This document shows positions 35,934 to 49,100 of a stretch of DNA of 64,000 nt, in pieces. The notes under the pieces were generated by a model. The model worked only from the letters and a program-made list of their open reading frames with translations, was not told the DNA's origin and made no database searches. A program made the translations under genes and the position numbers. Numbering within the stretch: position 1 is the first letter of the stretch; each line of letters begins with the position of its first letter. The stretch is from Carex sylvatica (Eukaryota; Streptophyta; Magnoliopsida; Poales; Cyperaceae), in assembly GCA_964058845.1 (NCBI GenBank), contig CAXKVR010000262.1, forward strand, positions 17,166 to 81,165, in the 5' to 3' direction.

Positions 35934-36620
35934 GAATAAGAGATTGCACACGAACATAATTGGAGGAGCTACACGGATTTTCTGCCGTGTAGAGTATGAG
36001 GGTGTAGAAATCCTTGAATAAATATATACAGATATTTACCCGTGTGCGATTATAAGAGAGTTACACGGATTATTACATAAACAACCATGCACAAACACTT
36101 GCCAGCGTCGCTCTCAAAATAACCGAGCTACACAGATTATTACATAAATAGCCGTGTATGATTACTCTTTGTACACGGACATTTAGCTAAATGTCCGTGT
36201 ACGATTACTCTTTCTACACGGATATTTAGCTAAATGTCCGTATAGCTCTCTTATTTTTTTATTTTTTTAATGTTTAAATACCTTTCTACACGGATTTTTA
36301 AGTATAAATCCGTGTAGGTCTCTCAAGGCTTTCTACACTGTTATTTAAACAAACATCCGTGTACAATGCCTACCTTTCTACACGGTTCTTTAATAAATAT
36401 CTGTGTAGCTCTCTCAAGGCTTTCTACACTATTATTTAAACAAACATCCGTGTATAATGCCTACCTTTCTACACGGTTCTTTAATAAATATCCGTGTAGC
36501 TTTCTTAAGACTTTCTACATTGTTATTTAATTAAACATCCATGTACAATTCCTAATAAACGTCCATGTAGCTCTCTCAAGGCTTTTTTACACTTATTCTT
36601 TAATAAATATTTGTGTAGAG
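35934..36620. mobile_element. Probable CACTA-type terminus with subterminal repeats
   Basis: Starts CACTACTACAGAATAAGAG, similar to the CACTACAAGAAAA start of CACTA elements. It is followed by about ten diverged units built on TACACGGATATTTA...AATGTCCGTGTA, alternating in orientation. A matching right end was not found, so the element is truncated or its other end is too diverged. No transposase is visible. Confidence 0.55.
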
Positions 36621-37539
36621 ATCTCACATATATTTCAGACTTCCAAAAAATTATAATTTCTATACAATTTTTATATAAAATTGTTAAATCCGTATACAAT
36701 ATACAGTTTATAATTATTTTTATAGTAGTGACAGTTCACACTCTACTGTTTGAATCCGAAGCCCTAATATATATTTTACAATTCCCGCCTACACTATTTA
36801 ATTGGATCAATTGAATGAAATTGTGGGGTATTCCATTCCACGCATACTAAGCTGTATATCTGAATATATGGGATATATATATATATATAGCTAGCCCAGG
36901 TTTTTTTAATACAAGTACATACATTATGTGCATGTCTTGCTATTTTAATTATCATGTATGCCTTCCAAGCACGTCACACAATTAATATTGTGACGGATTT
37001 TATTTCCTAAAATCAATTTTAATTTAATTATTTTGTTCTTACATATATATATAGTATCTAGTTTATAAGATGATTTTATTAACATTTATTTTTTGAATTA
37101 TAGGTACGGACCTCTTCAGAGGAAAAAGAAAAGGAACAATAAAAAAAGCAAAAAAAGGTAGAAAATAAAAATAAACAATTATTAATTAATTAAATAGAAG
37201 GTATATATATAAGCCGCTTATTTCACCTTAATTTTTATCTAGCTGTATGCATCACTAGAGCATGCAAACTAGTATATATATCCGCATCCATTATTTAACA
37301 AAATATAAATGTTATCTCTAATAGAGCCATAATAAAATACCAATTATAGATAACTGATCAGCCATACTGGAACAGTATCTGCGAAGGTTATTGTCGGTAT
37401 ACTGTCGTGAATACTACTGTCGCTAATAGAAAAATCACTTTTAATTTATGTCGGTAAACTCTCGCGAATAATCACTTTTAATTACCCTCGTGGATATATA
37501 TTGTCCCATTTATTTTATTTTTTTGCTTGTGGATACTGT
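36621..37539. other. AT-rich stretch, no gene seen
   Basis: A run of short TCGCGAATA/TGTCGGTA repeats occurs at 37380-37490, possibly the eroded end of another element. Confidence 0.5.
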
Positions 37540-37920
37540 TTCATTCTTATAGTTAAAGCTAGAGTGTGATGTGTTCATCAAAAAAGTTTGGTGAGTACAA
37601 CTCCAAAAGTATATCGAATCGGCTTCAAACAACGAATTCAAACCGTTGAAATCCATGTACTTCATGAGTGATGCATGCATGTACATATAAAATTTTAAAA
37701 GTTTCGAATTCATTTGCTACAAGGTCAAGCGGTCAAAGAAATGATGATATAAAATAACTTATAAAATATTCATTTCTTTGACCGCTTGACCTTGAAGCAA
37801 ATGAATTCGAAACTTTTAAAATTTTACCTGTACGTCCATCACTCATGAATTTCAATGATTTGGATTTGTAATTTGAAGGCGATCCAATATATTTTTGGAG
37901 TTTGTGGATCATAGATTATT
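37540..37920. repeat. Long imperfect hairpin (foldback) with a short loop
   Basis: Left arm about 37550-37742 and right arm about 37768-37915 are inverted copies. The inner about 70 bp are nearly perfect: GTTTCGAATTCATTTGCT, then AAGGTCAAGCGGTCAAAGAA. The loop is only about 25 bases. A transcript would fold into a long stem, like MITE- or microRNA-precursor-type hairpins. No flanking duplication was fixed. Confidence 0.75.
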
Positions 37921-38231
37921 AAATTAACACATAATTCTCTGTCGTAACCATATTTATCATAAAAAAATATGATTGTGCGCATATATAACATTAATATATA
38001 GTTAACTTGGCCATGCACATATTATTTTATTTAACAAACATAACTAAAATACACAGCTAATTACCATCTGTTATTTAAAATAACACATAACAATTAATAA
38101 CCATCAGTTTATTTTTAAAAAAGAAACATATATAAAGCATGCATGTTACTTTATTTTTAATTTCTAAAATAAGCAAATTAAATCTGAACTTGACATCATC
38201 TCTTGACTACATAAGCTAGCGAGGGAGAGAA

Positions 38232-41200
38232 ATGCAGATTTGGCATGTATCAGTACAGCGAAGGTGTTTCTCATAAAAATCAATTAGCTGTCATAAAACA
38301 AATTAAGTCATTTCAGAATTAATTCAGACTAAAAAAAATTGAATTGATGTTAAAAAAATAATAACAGTGGATTGAGTTTTATGCTTTTTACCAGCAATGG
38401 GTTGGTAGCCCTTAGTTCCCTGTTGTTGACAGGCACTTGGCTTCCATCAGACCTGTGTGAGAAAAACAAATATATATATATATATATATTTTTTTTTTTT
38501 TTGTACTGATCATATATATAAACTATATATTTACTATACTGATATTTTGTAACTATTTTTTAAGAAAAATTAAAAACAAGCTTCCCATCTTCAAATATTC
38601 ATAAAAAAATCCCATACAATATATATCTATTTGCATCATATATAGTACGTACAAGCATTTTCTGTGAACATATAAGGATAAGTCAATTACAAATGACAAA
38701 AATTACTTAAAGACTTTTTTGAGTTTCAAATTTAGTCTGGTCGAATGGAAATAAAATCATTCATCATTTAGAATATAATTGATTTGAGAACAGAAGCAAG
38801 CACCAACAATTATAGTCCTCTATATGAAATCAATATATAAAAAATTTAATTCTATGTTATTTACTATTTAAGTAATCATGCATGCATAAATTTTAGAATA
38901 ATTTGAGAATCTTTTGCCCATTAATATTTTCATATTGCTTGTTCAAAATTTGTATTCCAATTGAACTAAAAATATACACAAGATATATATTTAAACCATA
39001 GAACATTTAATTTCTTATTTTTAAAAATATCATAGAGTCGGTTATCGATCGTGCATGATTGTCAAAATTTTAATTATCAATATGCTTACTTTTCCAACTT
39101 TAATTTATCATATCTTAGTTGAATATATATTTAAACTTTACATTTTACCAAATATTAGTTAAAATCACTATATATTAATACTTATTGTATGAGCAGATCT
39201 GCTATGAAAAATACTCCACTGCTATCTGATATTTAAATCTTTGAAAGATATAACTATATATATATATATGAAGGGAAAGAAACCTGAGAGCCTTGAAAGT
39301 GATACATGCATGAGAAATGTTGTTGGTGCCAGCAGAAGTAGCAGCAAAGAGCTGCACGTGCACCGGCTTCAAAATTTCTGTGATGTGAAGTTCCTCTGGA
39401 GCCATTTTACTGTTACTACCGATAGTATAGTATCAGTATCTGTAGCAACAACAGATGCTGTAATAGCCTCTGTTGAATCCGCAACTTCAACATTCATTAC
39501 TTTCTTTGCCAGCTCATCGGGATGCACAAATCTTGTCACACGTCCCTAAAATTTGAAATTCATGAGCAAGTGAATCGGAAATAACATTTGAAAACTAGAT
39601 AAAAAGAATCAAGTATTACTGATTTCCGTCTCGCAGCACCAGTAAGTCGTTTGCCTTATTTTTTGCTCTGAGGTTCAAATTCAGAGTACAAATAGCCCAT
39701 GGGACTTACAGGAGGAACCTCGCCATGAACTGCTATATTTGCTTTGCATTTTGGGAGGAAAATTGCCATGGCGGCGGCGCCGACCCCTGCTTTTGCTTCC
39801 TCTTTCTCTCTCCATTTTTGAACATAGTCTTGCATGACAAACGGGTCATTACAATTATTTCCTGACATGACATTTGTTAAAGTAGCTAGGGTTAATTGGT
39901 CAAAGAATTGGAAAGACCTGTTCTATGGACTAAATTATAAAATTAATGACATTAATTAATTATATATATCCAATGAACATGCATGCATGCATGCATGTTT
40001 TAATTACGTACTTTTGGCAAGGGCATATATATAGGGGTCTCAATGGTCATAGCCTCATCTTCAGTGAATTTTTCCTTAATTTCCATTCTCATCTTTCAAC
40101 TTGTACTTTTCTTAATTTCTTATACACAGTACTATTGACGTTTCTATCAGGATTGCGTCGAATGTGGATGTCTCTCTCTATCGTTAGGGCCCGCCCGCTG
40201 CTCTTTTTGCCGTCTCTCTAGATCTCCTCCGGCAGGATTCATTGCGCCTTCTCCACAATCTTCAGTCTGTATCGATGAGCGCTTCATTTTGGACAATGCA
40301 CTCTTGCGCTTTAGGTACCTATGCTCGAAGTCCTCTAACATGTCGGTACAGTATTTGATGTTATCATACGGCTCCCATGTATTATCGGTCTCCGGATATA
40401 TAGCTGGTCCTAAACAATGAAATAAACAACACAATGAAAAACAATTCACAAATAAAATGAACTTGTCATGTTGTAGCAATAGATCGATGCAACCAACCTA
40501 ATGAGAAACCCAAAATTCAGGTTATGACGTAGCTAGCTAGCTAGATTTAGTAGCTATCGATCAGCCACAACTCAAGTACTAATTATACATGCATGCTGAG
40601 GATAACTAGATGTACAGTAACTTAACAAGTTGTCTTAATTTGTTGGCACTATAAACTGGAATACGTACTATTTCTCCTCTAATTAATTCTCTATTAGAAA
40701 TGACAGTGTTTACGATCGATGTAGAAGGCTGTTCAATAGATACAAGTCAGAAGGCATGCCTATCCAAGATATATTTACTAAAAGAAAATATATATTGTAC
40801 CGATCGATAAATTAACTTTCTATTTTATGTCCAATTTCATCCATTTTTGTTGAAAATCAAACAAAACGATCGATCCATCACGCAAGTTTCTTTTGCGAGA
40901 TAGTTTTGTTTGATTTTTAACAAAACTGAATGAAACTAAAAGCAAAAATCTCCTAAACTTACAGATCTACTGAATATATCTAACCAAATGAAACCGGATA
41001 TATAATTGAACTGCGCGCTTTAAACCAAACTAGGTTTGATTCAGTCACAAACGAAATTGAGTTTCCTAAATCAAATTAATTTGATTTTCAGTCGTATAAC
41101 CGGCCAAGTCAATATTAATTATTCATGCACAACATGCAATTAAATTTTGATCTTCCACGCATAAATGCTTCATATATTTATAGCGCTCAAATCACACACA

Positions 41201-42600
41201 AGTTTCTCAAATTAATCCGACGTACGTACGTAGGTTCAACACCACTAAAAATATAGTCGATGCATGAGTTATTATATATGCAAGCTAGCTAGCTAGCATG
41301 TGTTGAGAAATCATAAAGGCTAAATAATTATGTCTTATTTAGAGATCAAACAATTACATCTCATTTAGGAGTCAAACACTTATACTCCGGAAAGAAGAAA
41401 TAATTTTTACCTTAACCTAAGACCGTCCTATGTCAAAAAGATCCAAAACATAAACTTAAGTGCGGAATACAATATCTGATTCCATATTGTTTGCTATGGA
41501 ATCCCGAATTCGATGTAGAAGCGGCAACCGTCTCCGTGAGCACGAGACAAGACTCTAGAACCCTAGCTTTTCATTTTCACGCCCTTTTAGTTGGATTATA
41601 GATTAGGTCTTCCAAAGCAACAAGATTGCCTCTTGAGAGATCCTCTCCAATTTCCTTATGGATATCTCCTCTCAATTCTTTAATGGTGAAAGAGAAAGAG
41701 AAGGCTCTCAAAATTATGTATAAAATAACCTCTATGAGAATTCTGAGATGAGTTAGTTATCTTATGTCTTGGGGGCTCATCTTTATATAGGTTACACATC
41801 TAACAGCGCGAGTGCGGGTGGCTCACCAGCACTGGGTTGAGACGTGTCTAATTAACCGCCTCAAATTTCAGTCCAAAAATAGCTTGTATCCTGAGTGCGT
41901 CTGCACTCAGGGTCAGTGCGGGTCATCCACTCTCACTGGGCTAAAAACCTAGACTCTGCAAATTGCCAAGTACCCAGTGTGGGTCAGTCCACCCGCACTG
42001 AGTCCCAGTGCGTCCGCACTGGGCTCGGACTTTTTCTTGCGTTCTCCTGAAGAAGTTCACAGAAATTGGCTAAGTACTGAGTACGTCCGTATTCAGATCC
42101 AGTGCGGGTGAGCCACCCGCACTGGACCCCAAAAAAACAGTTTTCTGTATTTGCAAATCTCAGAATCAGACCATTAATGATTTGATTTTTGCCTAAATTG
42201 TTCTATATACTTATGGACCACATCTTATTGAATACATAGATTGTCTAATATTTTAATTTGATCATTTTAATTGTGACAACTATATTTAACAGTACACAAT
42301 TTATAATTATATTACATATATGGTCAACGTTGGATTAAGATCCAACAGCATATACTTTCAATATATAACATCAGAATAAAAAAATATACAAATTTCTTCT
42401 CGATTCTATCATTAATGAAAATGAATTTTATGACGTAGAATAAAAGGAACCATTTGATGAGGTACTGGAGCTGGCCGTTGTGGTTTCGTTTCTTGCGATC
42501 GAATGGCTTCAACTTCATAGTATTCTTCTTTGTTGTGTTCTCCATCAATATTATCTTCCTCTTCTAGTTCTATATCTCCTTAATTTCTTCACCTCTCACG
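38232..42600 (-). pseudogene. Broken tandem copy of LHP1
   Basis: Pieces in the same order and strand as LHP1: exon 1 remnant (about 42600-42452; acidic run, then EYYEVEAIR and GQLQYLIKW), exon 2 (about 40411-40325, [17 protein letters not shown]), exon 3 remnants (about 40320-40030), exon 4 (about 39868-39656), exon 5 (about 39547-39285; HITEILKPVHVQ, ITFKALR), exon 6 (about 38454-38394, [13 protein letters not shown]) and exon 7 (LIDFYEKHLRC, from about 38290). Breaks: a 4-base insertion in the chromodomain (about 42498) shifts frame; intron 2 and the start of exon 3 are deleted so exons 2 and 3 abut; exon 3 and exon 5 are frameshifted; the C-terminus runs into new sequence. The 5' end is cut off at a transposon junction. 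It is likely non-functional. Confidence 0.9.
41301..42347. mobile_element. Solo LTR inside intron 1 of the LHP1 pseudogene
   Basis: Starts TGTTGAGAAATCATAAAGG and ends TTAAGATCCAACA, thus TG...CA. Flanks are GCATG (41296-41300) and GCATA (42348-42352), four of five identical. There is no internal region or second LTR nearby. Repeated AGTGCGGGT/ACCCGCACT units fill the middle (about 41800-42125). Best explained as one LTR left after recombination of a retrotransposon; the superfamily is uncertain (copia-like termini). Confidence 0.75.
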
Positions 42601-43331
42601 ATTCTTGGGGTCCCCCCCAGAGCAAAATTCGGATCCGTCTCATTCTCCCTTTTCGAAAAGTTGTTATATGTGTAAATCTGACTTTCCTAGCCAAAGTTAT
42701 GAATGTTTAAAGTTTTTTCGAAAGCTGAATTTTGTAAATTCATACCTAATTGTAGAAAAATCCAAATAATTTAAAATTTATGTCAATTCTGTGTATTTCT
42801 GTATGCTCTACATGCTGGTGTAATCACTTTTGCAGTTTGATCCCTGTACCAGTTCAGGCCTATACTGGTAAATCAGTCTAGACTGACCAGTCTGGATTGA
42901 TACAAGGACCAAAATGCAAAAGTAATTTGAGTAGCACATGTGACAGTCTAAAATGTCTAATAAGATCCTTGAGTATGGAATTCAGATCCTAGATACCTGA
43001 GGTTCAATTATAAAATCTGAACTGTTTTTTTTAAATTGCGCTGCTATAGCGCGCTATTGTGCCGCTAGAGCACGCTATTTAGAACCTTGTTTTTGGCATA
43101 CAAGAAAAAAAATTCTTCACAAAATATTAATATCTCTAAAAAAAAAAATAGAGGACCGCCCCCCTGCAAGGACTGTCTGCTAGGGGTCTGGCCCGCCCGT
43201 GATGGGGGTTGTCTAGTGGGTTTTTTGGGTTACCCGTGGGCCTGGCTGCCAGAGCAGTTTTGAAAAAAAAACAGATTGCAGGAGAATTTTTAAAATTTTC
43301 TTTTTTTTTGGGGTATTAATAAAAATGGCGG
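42601..43331. mobile_element. Truncated family A Mutator-like element (copy 3)
   Basis: The interior (about 42608-42900) matches the shared non-coding segment of the elements at 4663 and 17078, including CTTTCCTAGCCAAAGTTATG. The right arm (about 43085-43331) has the GGACCGCC block and ends TATTAATAAAAATGGCGG. The left arm is missing: element sequence joins directly to the acidic-region remnant of the LHP1 pseudogene near 42600. Confidence 0.8.
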
Positions 43332-43661
43332 TACATTTTGCACACGGTGAGTACACATATATATTGAATTTAGACTTTTACACGTTAAAATACATCAAAA
43401 AGAAACATATAATTAGAATATTTGATCAAAAGACTGATATTCAAATCAAGATTTCATCTTTTAATCAAAATCGTTGGCAGATTAGAACATCTACATAATT
43501 ATACTTAATTATATAAGAATTAATGGAGACATCAAATAACAATTTTACCATTAAATTAGATTTATATACTTCAAATGCATTGCAACATATCCAAGCTATT
43601 AATTTTTAGTGTAGTGTACACGTATAGAGGGAGAAATATGGCACTTATGTTAGTTTTATTT

Positions 43662-44411
43662 CCGAAATTTTTATTAATACCCAAAAAACATATCAAATTA
43701 CTGAATCTATCTATTTTTGCGTAGAAATTCAAAAAATGTCATGTCCGGTTAATAAATAACCGGACTGATTAATTTTGTCCGGTTAATAAGTAATCGGATA
43801 AGATCTAACCCATTTCAAGAATTTTGTCCAGTTAATAATTAACCGGACTCAATCTATCTTTTTTTACAAAACATAAATTTTTAAAATTTTCAAAAATAGA
43901 TACAACTTTTTAGAAATTAAATGTACAAATATTTTTTATATATACTTAGAAGTGACTTTTGAACTGGGATCAATAACTCAAAATTCAAGTATTTTTATTT
44001 TTGTCCAATAACACATAAAAAAATATATTATTTTTTCTTACAGCCGCGAAAAATCCGATCTGAAAAATGTTGATCCGTGTTATTTGTTGCAGTCTTTCTA
44101 ATAAATCAAATTATATTGTATTCCTTGTATTTTCAAATAAATATATTCAACATTTCTAATATTTTAATATAATTTTTTTTAATTTCTGTTTTGTAAAAAA
44201 AAAAAAAAAGTTGAATAAATTGAGTCCGGTTAATTATTAACCGGACAAAATTCTTGAAATGAGTTAGATTATGTCCGGTTAGTTATTAACCGGACAAAAT
44301 CAATCAGTCCAGTTATTTATTAACTGGACAGGACATTTTTTGAATTTCTGTGCGAAAATGGATAGATTCAGAAATTTGGTATGTTTTTTTTTGTATTAAT
44401 AAAAATTTCGG
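43662..44411. mobile_element. Mutator-like MITE with TCCGGTTAAT palindromes
   Basis: The 750-bp element has a perfect 9-bp duplication GTTTTATTT (43653-43661 and 44412-44420). Ends are CCGAAATTTTTATTAATAC and its inverse. Arms of about 230 bp each contain three copies of TCCGGTTAATNANTAACCGGA. Non-coding. The outer ATTTTTATTAATAC core is shared with the family A termini. Confidence 0.88.
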
Positions 44412-44420
44412 GTTTTATTT

Positions 44421-46190
44421 TGCTGTTACGGCCTTGTGGGTGAAGATTTTGACAGAGCAGTTTTTAATTCATACATCGAACCAGTCATATATATGTGCAA
44501 CGCTGTTTTAACTCTATTATCAGTGTGGTCTGCATGAATTAAAAACTGTTATCAAAATATTTAGCCTTTTTTTTTTGCTTTTAATGGAAAAGGGGCTCCT
44601 ATCCACTTTTGTTTTTACTGGATTGAGGAAGTTACTAGTCTAACAGCATTAGACTAGTACTGTAAAGAGAAATATATAAAACAAAAAAAAAAATTAGAAA
44701 CGGTAAAGCGTGATTATTAATTATGCCTCTACGATAATTTTGTTTTGTGATTGTATGATCTGAAGAGCCAGTTGCGGATAAATGCACACATCGCTCCTAA
44801 AAATCTCATTTGTACCTTCAGCATTTAAGATACTTAATTATTTTTTATGCCACTCTGTTAAATTATTATACAGTTAATTGTGTTATTTATCATTTAACAT
44901 TATTTGTATTAAATATTTATTTCCGTTCTAAACTTTTTAATGCAAAATATTTATTAACAAAAAAAAAAAAAAAGTTCTATCCTAATCATTCATAAATAAA
45001 CTAATAATGTTTGTGTGTATTGATACAAATATGAGTAATTTGAAGGTGAGGTAAAATCGTACGGTTATAAATACAATTAATTTTAAATCTTCTAAGATAA
45101 TCTTAACATTTAAAATATCCTAATTTCTAGTAATACATCATGTGAAATTCTATTTTTTTTTTCTCTGTGTTCACATCCTTACACAGTTATATGTTTGTTA
45201 CCTATTATAAATATCAAATAATATATACTATATATTTTGTTTTCAATTTAATTAGTTTAGGTTTTCAATTTATCATACCAAAATACTTGTGTTCTACTTC
45301 CTCATATGTTTCATAAATGGATTCACACTAATATAATTTGTCAATTATCTGTTTCGTTTAGATGACAAATTAGTTTTGTATATTGATATACATTTAAAAT
45401 TAATCTGCATCCATAATTGCCCAATAAATACAAACATAGATATAATTTTAGCACTCTCTTTCCGGATCCATTAATCCATTTCGTTTAAACTTTAAATCCC
45501 TATAGAGTATAGACTCAACCAAACATGATTAGACATAATTGCCTACGGGCTTCAAATAATAATAAAAAATGATTAGACATAATTTGTATTCCCATAATTA
45601 GGGAGCCTTTGAAGTTCTATCTTGACCCCCCAACTCTTTTTTTATAAGAATTCAAAATTGAATTCCAAACAAGAAATATGTACGTTCATTTTTTTTTATT
45701 TTTAGAAAAATACATTCACATAAAACAAAAATATAACTTTTGATTTCATTATGTACCAAATTAAGCTGTGAAATCAACGATTTACTGCGATGAATTTGCA
45801 CCATTGTAACTTACCACATCTGACGCTGTACAAAACTAAGAAAAATATGATTTTTGACATCACGTTAAAAATAAAGCAAGATCAATAGGTTATATTTATT
45901 ATTTGAAATATAAATTTTCAATTATTAAGAAAAATTAACTTTGGATAATCATAGGATTCCGAAAAGATGAAGAAAAAGGCCAAAAAAAAATTCTGTCATA
46001 AGCATTCAATACCAAAAGCAAGGAGTTAGCAAAAAAAAAAAAAAAAAAAAAAAGAGACCACATATAGACACGCCTCCTAAAGATAAAGAAAAATTACTTG
46101 CCTAGAGCAACCTATTAAAGGTACAAAATCATTTCTCTGTTCAATCGCATGGTAGTAGCAATTCTATTCTGTTCTATTTCCTACTCTATT
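44421..46190. other. AT-rich spacer 3' of TOC1, no gene seen
   Basis: Only short AT-driven frames. The last 100 or so bases probably hold the TOC1 3' UTR. Confidence 0.6.
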
Positions 46191-49100
46191 CTATTCAGGA
46201 GATGAGACGGTATACATATCCCGCGAGGTGGAGGTGGGTTCCTCCTCTTCTATTTCGTTCTCCTCCCCGTCAGAATTTGTGCCAAAATTCAAATCCATCT
46301 CATTCATCTCCTGTCTTACAAATTGGCCCCTAACCCTCGGCCTTGTCTCTGCCAACTTCTTTCTATTAATATACCTTATCTTCTTATCAAAACACCTCTC
46401 CTTTCTTTTTTGCCTAAATTTAACTAATGCTGCTGCTCGTCTTTCTGTCTGGCTGCTTTTAGTGGCATCTGGCACAACAGTGCCAGCGACATTGCCAGAA
46501 TCAGCTGACATTCCAGACCACATCTGATTATTTTGCGGCACCATGTGACCTGCTTGTAATCCCATACTGAGATTAGGGTTGTAATGAAATGGTGATAGTC
46601 CCATTGTGTTGTGCAAATATGGGTGGCCATATTGAAACATGTTGTATTGATGGCCTCCTTGAAAAATTTGCATGTTTTGAGGCATGCCATTCAAATTTAC
46701 ATTCATGCCCCCATGATCTACCATACCAGGATAGTACATTGGCAAATGGTACATTGGAACCTGCTGTACCTCATTACTTGAGGAATCAGGTTGCGTCATT
46801 GTAGCAGATGATGAGCCAACAGTGATGCGGGTATTTTGGTCATAAAAGGTGCTTTCTTGTGCCTCTCTGCTGCTGCTACATCTGTTGGAGTTTGGCTCAG
46901 TCACCATGGTGGTCATATTGAGGTGATCTGGTGATTCTGATTGAATGGCAGTGTGGCCTGGTTGATGACTACGTTCTAAAATTTGCTGAATGGTTGATGA
47001 GTTAGATCTGACATACGCCAAAAATGCCGAGGACTGACCAACTTTAAGATCAGTTTTTCCTGTAAATGCTGTCCACAGAAAAATTGTATTTAGAATTCCA
47101 GATATAAAAACCAGTATGTACTCGGCTAAAAAGATCCAAAAAGTGCATTGCCTGTTTGGATCACCTAGAAGCTGTAATGCAAGGGTTGCAATATCTACAG
47201 CATAATTCTGGTTGGTCACTGTACAAAACAGATTGTATCTATCATAGTGACCTACAGAAAGACACTACATTCTGTTAAGGCCAAGAAATCACATAGCTAA
47301 AGCCTTTTTTCTTTTGTTCTGGGGGGGAGGGTTTGGGTTTAAGGAATTAGGAAACTGCTACTAAAAACTATAGTGTACTGAACTGTTCACAACATTCCCG
47401 TAACAAGTATTTAAGTATCAAATGAAAGAAAAGTAGAAAGTAGACTTACGTGCTAGGTCATCACTTTTTCTGTGCTCTGATGTATCCTTACACGCAAGAC
47501 CACCAGGCGAGACAATACACTACAATTATACATAACAGGTAACTACATTAATAGAAAGAACTGTCAGCTCTTTGATATAAACATATTAATAAAAAGAACT
47601 GTCGGCTATTTAATAGACTCCAGGAATCAATGATTCGACAAAAACATAACACAACTGAGCATATGAATATATTAATATCTATGTACCTCATAATCAGGTT
47701 GGTTTGTGATGCTGATTTCTTGATTAGCAGCAGTGGCAGTAGTTGTGTCATCAGACAGAAGAGTTGTGCTGTTTGTGTTGGCATCGCTGGGGTCTGACAA
47801 TTCATGGGTGAAAATGTCCTTCTCAGAAAGACCCAGCATGCGGCGCCTTCGCCACATGTGTGTCCATAGGTTCAACAACTCATTTGTCCTTAATGGTTTG
47901 ACCAGATAGTCTGCTGCACCAAGCCTTAGGCATTTCACCACCACTGACACCTCATCTAGCGCCGACATCACTGCGCACAAAATATCTAATAGATTAGCAA
48001 TCAAAAGCATGAGATTGGGGGATGGGGGAATGGGGGAATGGGGGAATGGGGGTGATGAGCACTTACTGATGATAGGGATACGGGTGAGGATCTTATTACG
48101 GGCAATGTACTTGAGCATCTTAAAGCCCTTGGCAAAAGGTAGGTCAACCTCTGCTAATATTATGTCTATCTCATCAGCTTGCCTGTTCAACACATCAATT
48201 ACCTGCCTTGCAGACTTCACACTTGTCACTGCATCCCCATAACAATTAAATTGATCAAGCTATGATGCAGTTAGTGTTGAATTTATCTAGAGCTATGTGC
48301 CTCGCTCAGTGGACCGGGTTAAAAGAAAATGTTTGGTTTAACATTATTATCATCCTTATGGTAATTTACATCTATTCAATTTTCAATATTTACACCGATG
48401 AGTATACCTCATTTTTCCCTCCGCACATTTCCTAATTTTATGTTTTACCTCCTCTTTTGTATCTATTTTGGTCACTCCGATGAGCTCGCACATGAAAACC
48501 CTATATCAAAACTATTCGGAGCTTTACACCAAAAGTGTTTATCCTTTACTCTCCATCACCACCAGGATATTGTCTAAATAAAGTATATTTTTAAAACATT
48601 TTCAGATAATTTGTTGAAATTAAGCACTTTAGCTCTAATCGGGTCCTAATTGCAAAGTTGCACCTGATGAAGACATGATTGCGATGATTCTCGATATCAA
48701 ATTGAACATTAATTAGTACTGGCATACAACTAAGGGTCAATTGAAGTAGAATTGTCTACTATTTAGTGCTCATTTATGCAAAAGTTTTGCTAAATTAAAA
48801 TTTGGTACACAAATTGAGGCCTTTGGATTGGGAGATTATCTTCAGAGCTCATGTTATGTTTTTTTTGTTGAAGGCAAATTGCCAACCAACAATTGGGGGT
48901 TCTGGGCGAATTGCCCAAAATACAGGTTATATTGAATGGTAGATTTATTACATGGTTTGCAAGATCGGAATCGGAATCGGGATCAGTTACTTGACCGTTG
49001 AATCGGAATTAGATGAATCAGTCAGAATCAGCCGAATCGAATCAGAAATTCGGATTTTTTATCGCTGAAGCTTGTTTTGTACTAAGAAATAGGAAAAAAA

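Noticed and set aside
35934..36620. Regular spaced repeats resembling a CRISPR array
   Set aside because: Units alternate in orientation and vary in length, and the context is a plant genome; subterminal transposon repeats explain them.
47062..47163. Membrane-like peptide inside the TOC1 last frame
   Set aside because: It has good GT/AG borders in matching phase and no counterpart in TOC1, so it is treated as an intron.
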